Shown here piece after piece: positions 45,370 through 55,486 of a stretch of 64,000 nt of DNA; position 1 is the stretch's first letter; each line of letters begins with the position of its first letter. The position numbers were made by a program, and so were the translations under genes. Location of the stretch: the NCBI GenBank assembly GCA_023376005.1, contig CM042181.1, positions 16,286,394-16,350,393 of the forward strand. Reading direction: 5' to 3'. This DNA is from Doryteuthis pealeii. Its lineage: Eukaryota > Mollusca > Cephalopoda > Myopsida > Loliginidae. The notes below the pieces were generated by a model that saw only the letters and a program-made list of their open reading frames with translations, had not been told where the DNA came from and made no database searches.

Positions 45370-46199
45370 GTGAGACGACCTGTTCTGCGCTCTGCACCTT
45401 CGATGCACGGTGTCTAGATCCCCCAAACGTTGTGATATTCTGCGTTGGCCGAGTTGAAGGGCACGAGTCAGAGACAGGTTCACAAGGATTAAAAACAAAC
45501 AACAACTACAAGTGTTTGTAAACAAGATGCGGATGGAAGAAGGGTGTGTGTGTGATACTTCGCTCTCTATCCAACTGGCTGGCTACTGACTTCCTTGTTG
45601 TGGATTCGGGGCAAACTACTGCTACCAACGTTAACACCTCTAGGGCCCGGGGTTGACTGCCTCAGTGCTGGAGTTTAGCTGTATTTATGTCAAACTCTCC
45701 TTCCCTACCCATCTTCTCCGGGCCACACAGATGGCCAGTACTTAAATCCAATTGCCGACTTCTAGTCGTCATTAACCCTTAAAATTAAAGCAATTAAATC
45801 TTTTTCCAGATTTAGTGTCTTCAACACTTCGAACATTAATTTTTTTCAAAAGAGATTTCCTCATAAAAATAGCCTCTTTGATTTTAATACCTGGATGCAT
45901 AAGATATTATCACTAAGTGGCCTAACTTCATGGTGGTCGTACAAGTCTCTTAAACTTTACGGCCTAATCTTTGGATTCGTAAAAAGGTCAACCATCCACC
46001 CCTTTTACTTATGCCTGGCTTTAACCTATTCTCTTTCTTATTCATTTATTTATTCTGACCATGTTCGTCTTCAATCATAGTATCACAATGTTAGAGTTAT
46101 AGGAAATAACCACTGTTATAATATTAATACGCAGCTTAATGAAATTTGAAAAATTCGACAAGAGAAGCCCATAATATACTTTCAAGCATTCCTGTCTAA
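45370..46199. other. No recognisable gene
   Basis: Mixed-composition sequence, only ORFs under 100 codons without domains. Confidence 0.5.
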
Positions 46200-46290
46200 T
46201 CTTATTATAATAGAGATTGGGTGTCTGTCTGTCACAACGTCACTGCTTACGTCACCATACCCTCAGGAATTGCAGATGTTTATCACTGAG
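46200..46290 (+). mobile_element. Helitron 5' end, plus strand
   Basis: A followed by TCTTATTATAATAGAGATTG and GGTGTCTGTCTGTC, the 5' end of the local Helitron family. The 3' end is not seen before the gap. Confidence 0.6.
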
Positions 46291-46297
46291 GATTTGG

Positions 46298-46400
46298 TTT
46301 GATTTGTTTTGTTTTACGGCATATCAACCTCAGTGGGTCATTTAATGCCGATAAAGTTTTGAAATAAATCAATTCTTATGGATATACAATTTATCTCTTC
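46298..46400 (+). repeat. Second copy of the 30117-30215 repeat, ending at the gap
   Basis: GTTTTACGGCATATCAACCT through AAATAAATCAATTCTTATGG, nearly identical over about 98 bp. A repeat at a contig edge is a common cause of assembly breaks. Confidence 0.9.
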
Positions 46401-46500
46401 NNNNNNNNNNNNNNNNNNNNNNNNNNNNNNNNNNNNNNNNNNNNNNNNNNNNNNNNNNNNNNNNNNNNNNNNNNNNNNNNNNNNNNNNNNNNNNNNNNNN
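46401..46500. other. Assembly gap (100 N)
   Basis: Exactly 100 N's joining two contigs. Confidence 0.99.
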
Positions 46501-46549
46501 CACACAACACAGAAGAGAATAATGCACTCTACCTCGTTATGCTCACCCT

Positions 46550-47123
46550 TGTCAATTATTCCATTTTACTCTTTCTTTCTCCCTTCTTTTCTCTCTCTCT
46601 CTCTCTCTCTATCAATCTTTTTTTTTCTCATTATCCTATTCTATCTCTTGACTCTTTCTTTCTCCCTTGTTAAAGCAAAAGCTGTTCTTTTGAAAACTGC
46701 ACTCAGCTGGGGTGCCTATTGGTGACTTGGTCCAATTATTCTATTTCTTTACTCTTTCTTTCTCTCCTTTCTTTCTCTCTCTCTCTCTCTCTCTCTATCA
46801 ATCTTTTTTTTTTTCTCATTATCCTATTCTATCTCTTGACTCTTTCTTTCTCCCTTGTTAAAGCAAAAGCTGTTCTTTTGAAAACTGCACTCAGCTGGGG
46901 TGCCTATTGGTGACTTGGTCCAATTATTCTATTTCTTTACTCTTTCTTTCTCTCCTTTCTTTCTCTCTCTCTCTCTCTATCATTCTTTTTTTTTTCTCAT
47001 TATCCTATTCTATCTCTTTACTCTTTCTTTCTCTCTTGTCAAAGCAAAAGCTGTTCTTTTGAAAAATGCACTCAGCTGGGTGCCTATTGGTGACTTGGTT
47101 CTGTTCAAAATCTCTCTTGTCTC

Positions 47124-47159
<36 letters not shown>

Positions 47160-47232
47160 TTCCTTTCTCTCTTGCACTCAGCTGGGGTGCCTATTGGTGA
47201 CTTGGTTCTGTTCAAAATATCTCTCTTGTCTC

Positions 47233-47268
<36 letters not shown>

Positions 47269-48010
47269 TCCTTTTCTCTCTTGCACTCAGCTGGGGTGCC
47301 TATTGGTGACTTGGTTCTGTTCAAAATATCTCTCTTGTCTCAATTCTCTCTCTCTCTCTCTCTCTCCTTCTCTCTCTCTCTCTCTCTCTCTCGTTTTCCT
47401 TTTCTCTCTTGCACTCAGCTGGGGTGCCTATTGGTGACTTGGTTCTGTTCAAAATATCTCTCTTGTCTCAATTCTCTCTCTCTCTCGTTTTCCTTTTCTC
47501 TCTTGCACTCAGCTGGGGTGCCTATTGGTGACTTGGTTCTGTTCAAAATATCTCTCTTGTCTCATTCTCTCTCTCTCTCGTTTTCCTTTTCTCTCTTGCA
47601 CTTAGCTGGGGGCCTATTGGTGACTTGGTTCTGTTCAAAATATCTCTCTTGTCTCAATTCTCTCTCTCTCTCTCTCTCTCTCGTTTTCCTTTTCTCTCTT
47701 GCACTTAGCTGGGCCTATTGGTGACTTGGTTCTGTTCAAAATATCTCTCTTGTCTCAATTCTCTCTCTCTCTCGTTTTCCTTTTCTCTCTTGCACTCAGC
47801 TGGGGTGCCTATTGGTGACTTGGTTCTGTTCAAAATATCTCTCTTGTCTCAATTCTCTCTCTCTCTCTCTCTCTCTCTCGTTTTCCTTTTCTCTCTTGCA
47901 CTCAGCTGGGGTGCCTATTAGTGACTTGGTCCAATTTATTCTATTGCTTTACTCTTTCTCTCTCTCTGTTGTCTCCCCTTTCTCATTCTTTCTCTCCCTC
48001 CCTCTCTCTC
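46550..48010 (+). repeat. CT-rich minisatellite, 11 units of about 90-185 bp
   Basis: Each unit has GCACTCAGCTGGGGTGCC, TATTGGTGACTTGGT and, in later units, TCTGTTCAAAATATCTCTC, followed by a CT run of variable length. The first three units are longer and include GTTAAAGCAAAAGCTGTTC. ORFs rich in SLSLSLS span it only because of composition. Confidence 0.95.
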
Positions 48011-48019
48011 ATTTAATTT

Positions 48020-48246
48020 GAATTAAACAAAAGACACATCCCCTGTTTAACAATTTTATTTTTGATCTTTTCGAGTTTTCTGGCCAACTTTTTAATATTT
48101 GGGTGGAATTCATGGATTAGTCCACCAAAGTTCAGGTCCCGAGTACTAATCTACAAATTCCACCCAAATATTAAAAAGTTGGCCAGAAAACTTGAAAAGA
48201 TCAAAAATAAAATTATTAAACAGGAGATGTGTCTTTTGTTTAATTC
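48020..48246. repeat. Palindrome 1, arms about 85 bp
   Basis: GAATTAAACAAAAGACACAT at 48020 pairs with the complement ending at 48246; the arms include TTGATCTTTTCGAGTTTTC or its complement. The loop is about 48110-48155. The right arm encodes the Penelope-like KKLARKLEKIKNKIIKQE segment. Confidence 0.85.
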
Positions 48247-48419
48247 AACATGCATAAATGAAAAAATGCTGCCCAAAGGAAGTTCTTCGCGTCAGAAGGA
48301 TGAAATATTTCTCTCCCACTTGGACTTGTTTGAGTCATTATTTTTGTTCATTCTTCCTTTTACCTCATTTCATACTGTTGGATTTTACTCTAACCCTCCT
48401 ATCTTCATATATATATATA

Positions 48420-48970
48420 TGAAATTTAACATTATGAAAAAACATGATGTTTGTTATGTAATTGCTGACAGTACTGTTTCGACCAAATCGATAAGTTGGT
48501 CTTCATCAAAGAGCGACATAGATGGGAAGAGAAGATATCCGTTAAAAAAGACTGTTTACAGAAACGAACGCTGGGTTCAACCGCTGAAATTTTTGAAAAA
48601 TGCATGTTCTGTTTTAAAAATAAAATTTCACTTTTAATTTTCAAAAAATCAGAAGCATTATAGTTTATAGAAAAACTCAAAAGAACTTTTACAACAAACT
48701 CTTTTGAGTTTTTCTATAAACTATAATGCTTCTGATTTTTTAAAATTAAAAATAAAATTTATTTTATTTTTAAAACAGAACATGCATTTTTCAAAAATTT
48801 CAGCGGTTGAACCCAGCGTTCGTTTCTGTAAACAGTCTTTTTTAACGGATATCTTCTCTTCCCATCTATGTCGCTCTTTGATGAAGACCAACTTATCGAT
48901 TTGGTTGAAACAGTACTGTCAGCAATTACATAACAAACATCATATGTTTTTTCAAAATGTTGAATTTCAT
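48420..48970. repeat. Palindrome 2, arms about 260 bp, loop about 20 bp
   Basis: The centre is at about 48691. Both arms carry GACAGTACTGTTTC, TCGATAAGTTGGTCTTCATC, GAAACGAACGCTGGGTTCAA or complements, nearly identical. Both strands therefore encode the same peptide (for example SAVEPSVRFCKQSFLTD). Such an inverted pair would give a long hairpin RNA if transcribed. Confidence 0.9.
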
Positions 48971-49075
48971 ACTGTCGGATTAATTTCCATCTATTTTTCA
49001 TATATATATATATATCAGAACTCTGACTTGATGATAAATCAGTTGGGTTTCAGTTATATATATATATATATATAA

Positions 49076-49427
49076 TATATATATATATATACATAGATAC
49101 TGATAGGTATGCGTCCTGCATCACCGATGCACAAAAATCAAAGAGGATGCAGTAAAATCATATCTATGCATCCCAGTATTTTTCTTTTTTCTTCCCTTGC
49201 CATTTCAAGCTAAACGTAAATACATTTCAATAGTTTCTTAGAAATGAATTACAAAGGATAGGTTACAAGATAGGAGTTAGACAGCTTTAGTTATTTGCCC
49301 AGATCATATATAAAACCCTACAATTTATTAAGAAACTTTAGTTAGGAACCATCAAATTTCTCGGGGACTCATTCAAAGCAAATATGTGCATCCCAGGACA
49401 CACTAAATAAAAAAGCTATCAGCATCA

Positions 49428-49469
<42 letters not shown>
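49076..49469. other. Unclassified sequence and (TA)n
   Basis: TA runs at 49055-49092 and 49431-49469; no gene. Confidence 0.6.
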
Positions 49470-49472
<3 letters not shown>

Positions 49473-49620
49473 CTGAGGTAAGAGGAAGAATGAACAAAAA
49501 TGATGACTCAAACAAGTCCAATTGGGGGAGAAATATTTCATCCTTCTGACAAAATATTTCTCTCCCACTTGGACTTGTTTGAGTCATCATTTTTGTTCAT
49601 TCTTCCTCTTACCTCAGCTC
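49470..49620. repeat. Palindrome 3, arms about 67 bp
   Basis: GAGCTGAGGTAAGAGGAAGA and its complement flank a short centre (CATCCTTCTGAC). The right arm and following bases (49556-49660) repeat 48304-48415. Confidence 0.88.
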
Positions 49621-49662
49621 ATACTGTTGGATTTTACTCTAACCCTCCTATCTTCATATATA

Positions 49663-50301
49663 CTAGCAAATATATGCACCCTCCGGGTGCAAGTATTTTA
49701 GTTAAATTTTATAATAAAATATCATATTAAATTAGAAAGGCTAATGAAACCGAATAAGAATGTAGATAAAAAGATTTTGAACAGAGGGGGTATGATTGAA
49801 AAATAGAACAACTTTGAAACTAACTCTTCCATCATTTTCCCTTACTCCCGTCTTTCATTGATAAATTTTCCGAATTTAACTGTTTAGTTAAAATAGGAAG
49901 TAAAGAATAATATTACAGTTATTTCTTCTTGTTAATGGATTTCTTTTAAGATTTATTGAAGAGATTTTTGCTCATATTCAATAAGATAAAACCAAACAAT
50001 TAGAAATCAATAATACTAAGCATATATTTATTAAAATCAATTTTTTAATATCAATATGCAAATTAACCTTCCCATTCATACTGTAAACTGCTATTTTGTT
50101 GTATATATAAATACAATTGCATGTTATTAGTATGTAGATATCGTCAACAGTGTAAGTAATGAAAACAATTTTATTAATTATTGAGGTTTAAATAAAAATA
50201 AAATCATGGAGAATATGATGTAAATAACAAAGGGGATTGTGACTTGTATGGTAATATAGTTTCGGTTACAGACAGACAAACACACAATCTCCATTATAAT
50301 A

Positions 50302-50302
<1 letters not shown>
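49663..50302 (-). mobile_element. Non-autonomous Helitron, copy 3 (640 bp)
   Basis: CTAG at 49663-49666, then the GCACCCTCCGGGTGC hairpin, and TATAATAAGA at the high end, followed by T. Full length relative to copies 1 and 2, with modest divergence. It ends about 230 bp upstream of helicase exon 1. Confidence 0.9.
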
Positions 50303-50336
<34 letters not shown>

Positions 50337-50339
50337 ATA

Positions 50340-50510
50340 CCCAATTTGTTGAAAAATCCAGGTTTTTTTTCAATACAATTTTGACCCCCTGTTTGAAAAA
50401 AATTTACCAAAAATCAGGGAAATATCCATTTTTAATGAAAATTTCAGTGTTGATTTATCAATGAATGTATTTTATAATGAATCAGTTATTTCATTTCAAT
50501 ATATATATAT
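50340..50510 (+). repeat. Dispersed repeat fragment next to the helicase exon
   Basis: ACCCAATTTGTTGAAAAATC, CAGGGAAATATCC and TTTATAATGAATCAG match the 21830-22925 family. A TA run at 50500-50518 separates it from the splice acceptor. Confidence 0.75.
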
Positions 50511-50535
50511 ATATATATTTCTTTTTTATTTTTAG

Positions 50536-50997
50536 GTACGATCTCTGTGGTGAAATGAATGTGTTAGAAATCCTTCAAACTGATTCGGGTTGGGTAAGAT
50601 CGCAATCAGGTACACTTTTTGGGGAACTGTCTTTAACAGATGATATCTCCGAGGACACGGACATAGGAAAGATGATCCTTACGAACTGTACATCCGTCTA
50701 TATTTCTTTTTTGAAATCCAGCAAAAAGATTTACGAAGTGGAAATTGTCACTGAAAACAACTACAGCATCAAAGGATATTCCCGCAATAAGATTTACCTT
50801 TCTCTGTCACCACAGTGTATTGAAGAGTTTGGTCTCAAATCGAAAACGGTCCAAAAAGTTGAGGTACAATTTCAGTTCAACAGAACGTCTTTCTGCCTCA
50901 TGCATTGTGCCTTGGATAATTTGCCCTCCATTGATATCGTCTTTCCGGATCCGGCGAAAAATGTTTTATCACAGAAATCCAGACCCATAAACTGCAG
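50536..50997 (+). CDS. HELZ/HELZ2-like SF1 RNA helicase, right copy, exon 1 of those seen (pre-helicase domain)
   Basis: 462 bp between acceptor TTTTTAG and donor GTAACA. It begins with the last base of a split codon and ends with the first two (AG), which join C of the next exon to give Ser. The peptide starts YDLCGEMNVLEILQTDSG, has SVYISFLKSSKKIYEVEI, then IEEFGLKSKTV, VEVQFQFNRTSFCLMH and IDIVFPDPAKN. This is the beta-rich segment that lies just before motif I in HELZ, HELZ2 and MOV10 relatives (the QFQLNR..FC.MH..VD pattern). It is not the true first exon: there is no start codon in context and the N-terminal zinc-finger region is missing. No upstream exons were recognised back to the gap at 46500. 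The frame is open, unlike the left counterpart at 15069-15430. Confidence 0.8.
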
Positions 50998-51406
50998 GTA
51001 ACATGTCTCTTAATATTCCTTTCCCTCTTTGTTTCTCTCATTTGTTTTCGCCCTAAGTTGGTTGTTTTCTTTCAAGTAACACCACCGAGACGACATAGCT
51101 AGGAACGTTATTTTGATAGTCACCGAGTAGCAATTTCTGAGGCAGGAGACCAGGACACACTTCCTCATAAATTAGTTGAATTTTAGTAAAATAAATTGCA
51201 TTATAAGCAGTTCAGCTGGAAAAAATTTCTCGCGTTAATCTTTAAAATATTCATATGGTTCGAAAGAAAATAAAATAATCTTTCTAAATATGTAATTTGT
51301 ATGTGCTTCTATCCATTGAATTATTTTTACAGTGAATTAAAAAAACAAAATAACAAATTAAATAAAAACATTTAACGATAACTCAACATGTTTTTGTTTT
51401 TTTAGT

Positions 51407-51434
51407 CCGGTCATAGACCGGGTACTTTTGCTAG
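51407..51434 (+). mobile_element. Helitron-type 3' end in intron 1
   Basis: The perfect hairpin CCGGTC-ATA-GACCGG (51407-51421), then GTACTTTTG, CTAG and T. A second Helitron family by its hairpin. The 5' TC end was not located in the 400 bp upstream. Confidence 0.6.
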
Positions 51435-51469
51435 TATAATATAATTAAATAATCTACAATTCATCTCTA

Positions 51470-51997
51470 TGTTGCATACTGGGGTTTTCACAGTACCAAA
51501 TCTATATAATGTTATATACCTTTCTTTACTTCTTTACTTCTTCTATATCTTGGTCATCTATTCTTCTGGCCGGCTTTGGTTCTATCTTCTAACATCTATC
51601 TTGGTCTCGCGTCTGATGTTGACTTGGTATATCTTCTAAGGAGGACTTTGGGTCTGGTTTCTGTTAGGATTTCTCATTATCAGAAGCCCTGTGTTATTGT
51701 TAGTTTTCAGGTAATGAACACAAGACTTCGATTTACGTTAATGTTACTTTATTTATAAATCCCCAAACCAGACGTCTGCGCAGATCCTTACATCTTGCTA
51801 GCTCGGCTTCTAACTTCTAACTGCCTTAAACTTACTATATCCTTAAACCGGAACAGGGTCTTCTCACGATTTATTCCCGGAAGGTGAGAGTGAGGTCAAG
51901 CGCTGTCACTCACTCTCAAGGCCATCAGCTGCACTAATCGCCATTATGATTTCTACACTATTGCCATAATCATTAGGTATCTAATAATTATGTAACA
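51470..51997 (+). mobile_element. Solo LTR, family L, inside helicase intron 1 (528 bp)
   Basis: TGTTGCATA at the left, TATGTAACA at the right, TCTA on both sides (51466-51469, 51998-52001). It is absent from the corresponding left-copy intron, so it inserted after the duplication or is polymorphic. It ends only 47 bp before the exon 2 acceptor. Confidence 0.9.
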
Positions 51998-52044
51998 TCT
52001 ATCATCAACTTCTTTCTTTTCTTTTTTTAAAAAATTCTACACAG

Positions 52045-52236
52045 CTCTAAGCTTTTGAATGAAGAGCAACTGGTTGCAGTGAAATACGTCCTTGGTGAAC
52101 GAGCACACTTTCTTTGTCCGTTTATTTTAAATGGCGCCTATGGAACTGGGAAAACCGAAACCCTGGCTCAAGCCACCATGGAACTACTTGACACAAAGCC
52201 AGACTGCAAAATTCTAATATGTACACAGTGTAACAG
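52045..52236 (+). CDS. HELZ/HELZ2-like SF1 RNA helicase, right copy, exon 2 (motif I)
   Basis: 192 bp between acceptor TCTACACAG and donor GTAAGC. Phases fit both neighbours. It encodes SKLLNEEQLVAVKYVLG (the Q-motif-like entry), then FILNGAYGTGKTETLAQA, whose GAYGTGKT is the Walker A loop that binds ATP phosphate, and MELLDTKPDCKILICTQCN, the start of motif Ia. In HELZ relatives the loop is usually GPFGTGKT or GPPGTGKT; Ala-Tyr here is unusual but keeps the essential G-x4-GKT. The likely activity is ATP-dependent RNA unwinding or RNP remodelling in the cytoplasm, as known for this family. Methionine is not the start: the reading frame enters from exon 1. Confidence 0.87.
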
Positions 52237-52259
52237 GTAAGCAGCAGTTCTGCATGATT

Positions 52260-52863
52260 TCTAAAATATCACCACCAATATCACAATTCCCTTAGTTATT
52301 TATGTTATATTCTCAATGATTATTAAATAATAATTATTTAATCTTAATCAGGATTTTATTTATGAATGATATCTCTATTAAAGTCTAGTCTTATTATAAT
52401 AGAGATTATGTATGTGTCTGTAATCAAAACTAGGACACCACCAATGTCACAATTCCCTTAGTTATTTATGTTATATTCTCATTGATTATTAAATAATAAT
52501 TATTTAATCTTAATCAGGATTTTATTTATGAATGATATCTCTATTAAAGTCTAGTCTTATTATAATAGAGATTATGTACGTGTCTGTAACCAAAACTAGG
52601 ACACCACCAATGTCACAATTCCCTTAGTTATTTATGTTATATTCTCATTGATTATTAAATAATAATTATTTAATCTTAATCAGGATTTTATTTATGAATG
52701 ATATCTCTATTAAAGTCTAGTCTTATTATAATAGAGATTATGTATGTGTCTGTAATCAAAACTAGGACACCACCAATGTCACAATTCCCTTAGTTATTTA
52801 TGTTATATTCTCAATGATTATTAAATAATAATTATTTAATCTTTATCAACATCTTATTTATTA
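52260..52863 (+). mobile_element. Tandem Helitron-like units, 166 bp period, about 3.5 copies
   Basis: Unit starts (TCTTATTATAATAGAG) at 52389, 52555 and 52721, each preceded immediately by CTAG of the previous unit (52385-52388, 52551-52554, 52717-52720). TAGAGAT near the start and ATATCTCTA near the end are inverted. The first and last units are partial. Units are almost identical, implying recent homogenisation. Confidence 0.85.
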
Positions 52864-52869
52864 ATGTGT

Positions 52870-53990
52870 CAAAGGGATTGTCAGTGGTCAGGAATTATTT
52901 CTGATAATTTTGGGCTATTATGTGTTGAATGTAAATGCATTACTAATAATTTATGCATAATGCATTACAAATCTGGAAGGGATTGTCAGTGGTCAGGAAT
53001 TAATGCAAGCATTACTGATAGAAAATAGATTTTTGTATAATGTAAATGCATTGCTAATGATTTTACTATAGAAATGCATTAAAATCAGGAAGAAAGGGAT
53101 TGTCAGTGTCAGGAATTAATGCAAGCATTACTGATAGAAAATAGCTTTTTTGTATAATGTAAATGCATTGCTAATGATTTTACTATAGAAATGCATTAAA
53201 ATCAGGAAGAAAGGGATTGTCAGTGGTCAGGAATTAAGACAAGCATTACTGATAGAAAATAGCTTTTTTGTATAATGTAAATGCATTGCTAATGATTTTA
53301 CTATAGAAATGCATTGAAAATCAGAAGAAAGGGATTGTCAGTGGTCAGGAATTTGCAAGCATTACTGATAGAAAATAGCTTTTTTGTATAATGTAAATGC
53401 ATTGCTAATGATTTTACTATAGAAATGCATTGAAAATCAGGAAGAAAGGGATTGTCAGTGGTCAGGAATTAATGCAAGCATTACTGATAGAAAATAGCTT
53501 TTTTTATAATGTAAATGCATTGCTAATGATTTTACTATAGAAATGCATTAAAAATCAGGAAGAAAGGGATTGTCAGTGGTCAGGAATTAAGACAAGCATT
53601 ACTGATAGAAAATAGCTTTTTTGTATAATGTAAATGCATTGCTAATGATTTTACTATAGAAATGCATTGAAAATCAGAAGAAAGGGATTGTCAGTGGTCA
53701 GGAATTAATGCAAGCATTACTGATAGAAAATAGCTTTTTTGTATAATGTAAATGCATTGCTAATGATTTTACTATAGAAATGCATTGAAAATCAGGAAGA
53801 AAGGGATGTCAGTGGTCAGGAATTAAGACAAGCATTACTGATAGAAAATAGCTATTGGCAATAATGTGCTAATGCAAATGCTATAGAAATGCATGTCAGT
53901 GGTCAGGAATGCATTTGTATAATGTAAATGCATTGCTAATGATTTTACTATAGAAATGCATTGATAATCAGAAAATAGAAAAATCAGAAA
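52870..53990 (+). repeat. Intronic satellite, about 118 bp unit, about 8 copies
   Basis: Reverse complement of 10161-11755. Units contain GGGATTGTCAGTGGTCAGG and TACTGATAGAAAATAGC. Outer units are degenerate and the last is rearranged (53850-53990). Confidence 0.95.
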
Positions 53991-54068
53991 ATGAAAAGTT
54001 AAAATGCCTTGGATGACAGTTGTCATGAATTACTCTGATTTTGAGTCATTCTTTATTTTATTTTACAG

Positions 54069-54450
54069 CTCTGCAAACCTTTATATACTGAAACATTTGC
54101 ATGAATATATGGAAAAGAAAAAACAGAAAAAGTCATTGCTTCGTACCTATTATGCTGGCCGACACATCTCAACTGTACCAGAGGTCATACGCAACTATAC
54201 CTTGATGACAGACAATAATAGTGCTTTTCGAAATCCCCAAAAGGAAGACATCAAAAATGTCCGTGTCGTTATCGCCACACTGGAGAATTGCTATCAGCTA
54301 ATGAAACTCCAGTTAAAAGGAGCTTTTACGCATATCTTTGTTGACGAGGCGGCCCAAGAATTTGAATGTAAAATCTTACTTCCCCTCACGTTTGCAACAG
54401 AAGACACCTACGTCGTTCTGGCCGGGGATCATCACCAAATGGGTGTCAAG
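54069..54450 (+). CDS. HELZ/HELZ2-like SF1 RNA helicase, right copy, exon 3 (motifs Ia, II, III)
   Basis: 382 bp between acceptor TTTTACAG and donor GTAAAT. Joined to exon 2 it completes CNSSANLYILKHLHEYM, the motif Ia region. A basic stretch KKKQKKSLLRTYYAGRH and VPEVIRNYTLM follow, as in HELZ, where a RVYYRNRW..TVH block is found. VRVVIATLENC is motif Ib-like. IFVDEAAQEFE is motif II (Walker B, DEAA/DEAG class of SF1), which coordinates magnesium and ATP. VVLAGDHHQMGVK is motif III; the usual residue pattern in UPF1-like enzymes is GDxxQL, so the second His and the Met are family variants. It ends in phase 0. The intron to exon 4 is only 324 bp. Confidence 0.88.
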
Positions 54451-54774
54451 GTAAATGTTTTTTTTAAAACACAGTCTCTGCTGTATACAATCCCCCTTAT
54501 TCCTCAGGAATTCAAGTTTTTTATTCAGTAGGTTTTTATATTTTATATCTATATTAATCTTAATAATACAGTAATGAGTTATGTAATTTATGGAAGCATT
54601 TCCCCAGAAATTCATATGTTTTATTCAGTAGTTTTTTCTTATAATTTGTCTTTCATAATGTTATCCAGGACAGAAAAGCAAAGTTTCAAGGGAATAATAG
54701 CCATTTTCTATACTTTTACAACATAAGGAATTGCATAATATAAACATTATTCATTGTTCTAATTTTTTCCCCAG
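54451..54774. other. Helicase intron 3 with a Penelope endonuclease remnant
   Basis: 54585-54635 is the reverse complement of the Penelope end at 9449-9495 (GGAAGCATTTCCCCAGAAAT), and 54500-54540 repeats 9545-9580 inverted. The left copy has about 4.5 kb more in this intron. A ruined Penelope end in both copies implies the insertion predates the duplication. Confidence 0.65.
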
Positions 54775-55194
54775 ATCCATTCTACTGTCGCACGTCAACA
54801 AGGTCTTGGAATTTCAATTATGCAAAGACTCTTTGACTATTATTCCAACCACCCTCAACAGATCTTGAACTCAGACTTTCCTCTTCATACACTTCTGATC
54901 CAAAACTATCGCAGCGTCCATGAGATCACCACATTCATTTCCACGTGCTTTTATGGCATAACGACGTATGTGAATAGTGAAAAAACTCTCTCGGCAATGA
55001 CAGGTTTAAAACCACTACAGTTTTATGCGGTAAGCGGTATAGAGGCACACAGCGCTAACAGTACGTCATTTTACAACGAAGCGGAGGTGAACCAGGTTGT
55101 GGATTGTGTACACAATATTTCCTCAAATTGGCCATCTGACCTGGGACCTTTTGAACCAAAAGACGTTTGCGTCGTTAGCGCTTACAAAGACCAG
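54775..55194 (+). CDS. HELZ/HELZ2-like SF1 RNA helicase, right copy, exon 4 (second RecA domain)
   Basis: 420 bp, 140 codons, phase 0 at both ends, acceptor TTTCCCCAG and donor GTGAGT. It begins IHSTVARQQGLGISIMQRL and has LLIQNYRSVHEITTFIS; the NYRS block is the conserved arginine-bearing motif IV region of UPF1-like helicases. SANSTSFYNEAEVNQVVDCV follows, then FEPKDVCVVSAYKDQ, matching the I.VLTPYKDQV block of this family. Motifs V and VI, with the arginine finger, would be in later exons. It is 15 base differences away from the left exon. The Met at 54820 is an internal codon. Confidence 0.88.
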
Positions 55195-55217
55195 GTGAGT
55201 TGTTGAACTTTCAACGA

Positions 55218-55486
55218 TCTATATATTGATATTCTTGTTCCTTATTTGTAAAACCATTATCATCTTACAACACCCTCTGGTTAAAATGTTACATAATCCA
55301 TGAGTAGCCTATGAAATATGTCTGTAAGTGTAGTTAAAATTCAAATAACAGTATGGTAAATGGAAAGTTACTATTAACCATTATAGGAAGTGGTAAAAGT
55401 GATTGACAGGCAGTTCACCTTTCTTTGACCTAGATGCTGATTTCGGATTGGCTGAAGGCTAGCGTGAGAAGGGAACTGACTTAGAT
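55218..55486 (+). repeat. Intron 4 sequence that flanks the 155-bp array and is repeated beyond it
   Basis: 55218-55300 recurs at 59705-59790, and 55262-55486 recurs at 60236-60470, each with small differences. The left copy has this block once (4245 down to 4035). Confidence 0.8.

Noticed and set aside
46900..47724. 274-codon ORF rich in SLSLSLS
   Set aside because: Its open frame results from CT runs and a tandem unit, and unit lengths differ between copies, so the frame is not conserved.
48062..48637. 191-codon ORF as a host gene
   Set aside because: It runs through two palindromes and a Penelope-like fragment; the same peptide is encoded on the opposite arm.
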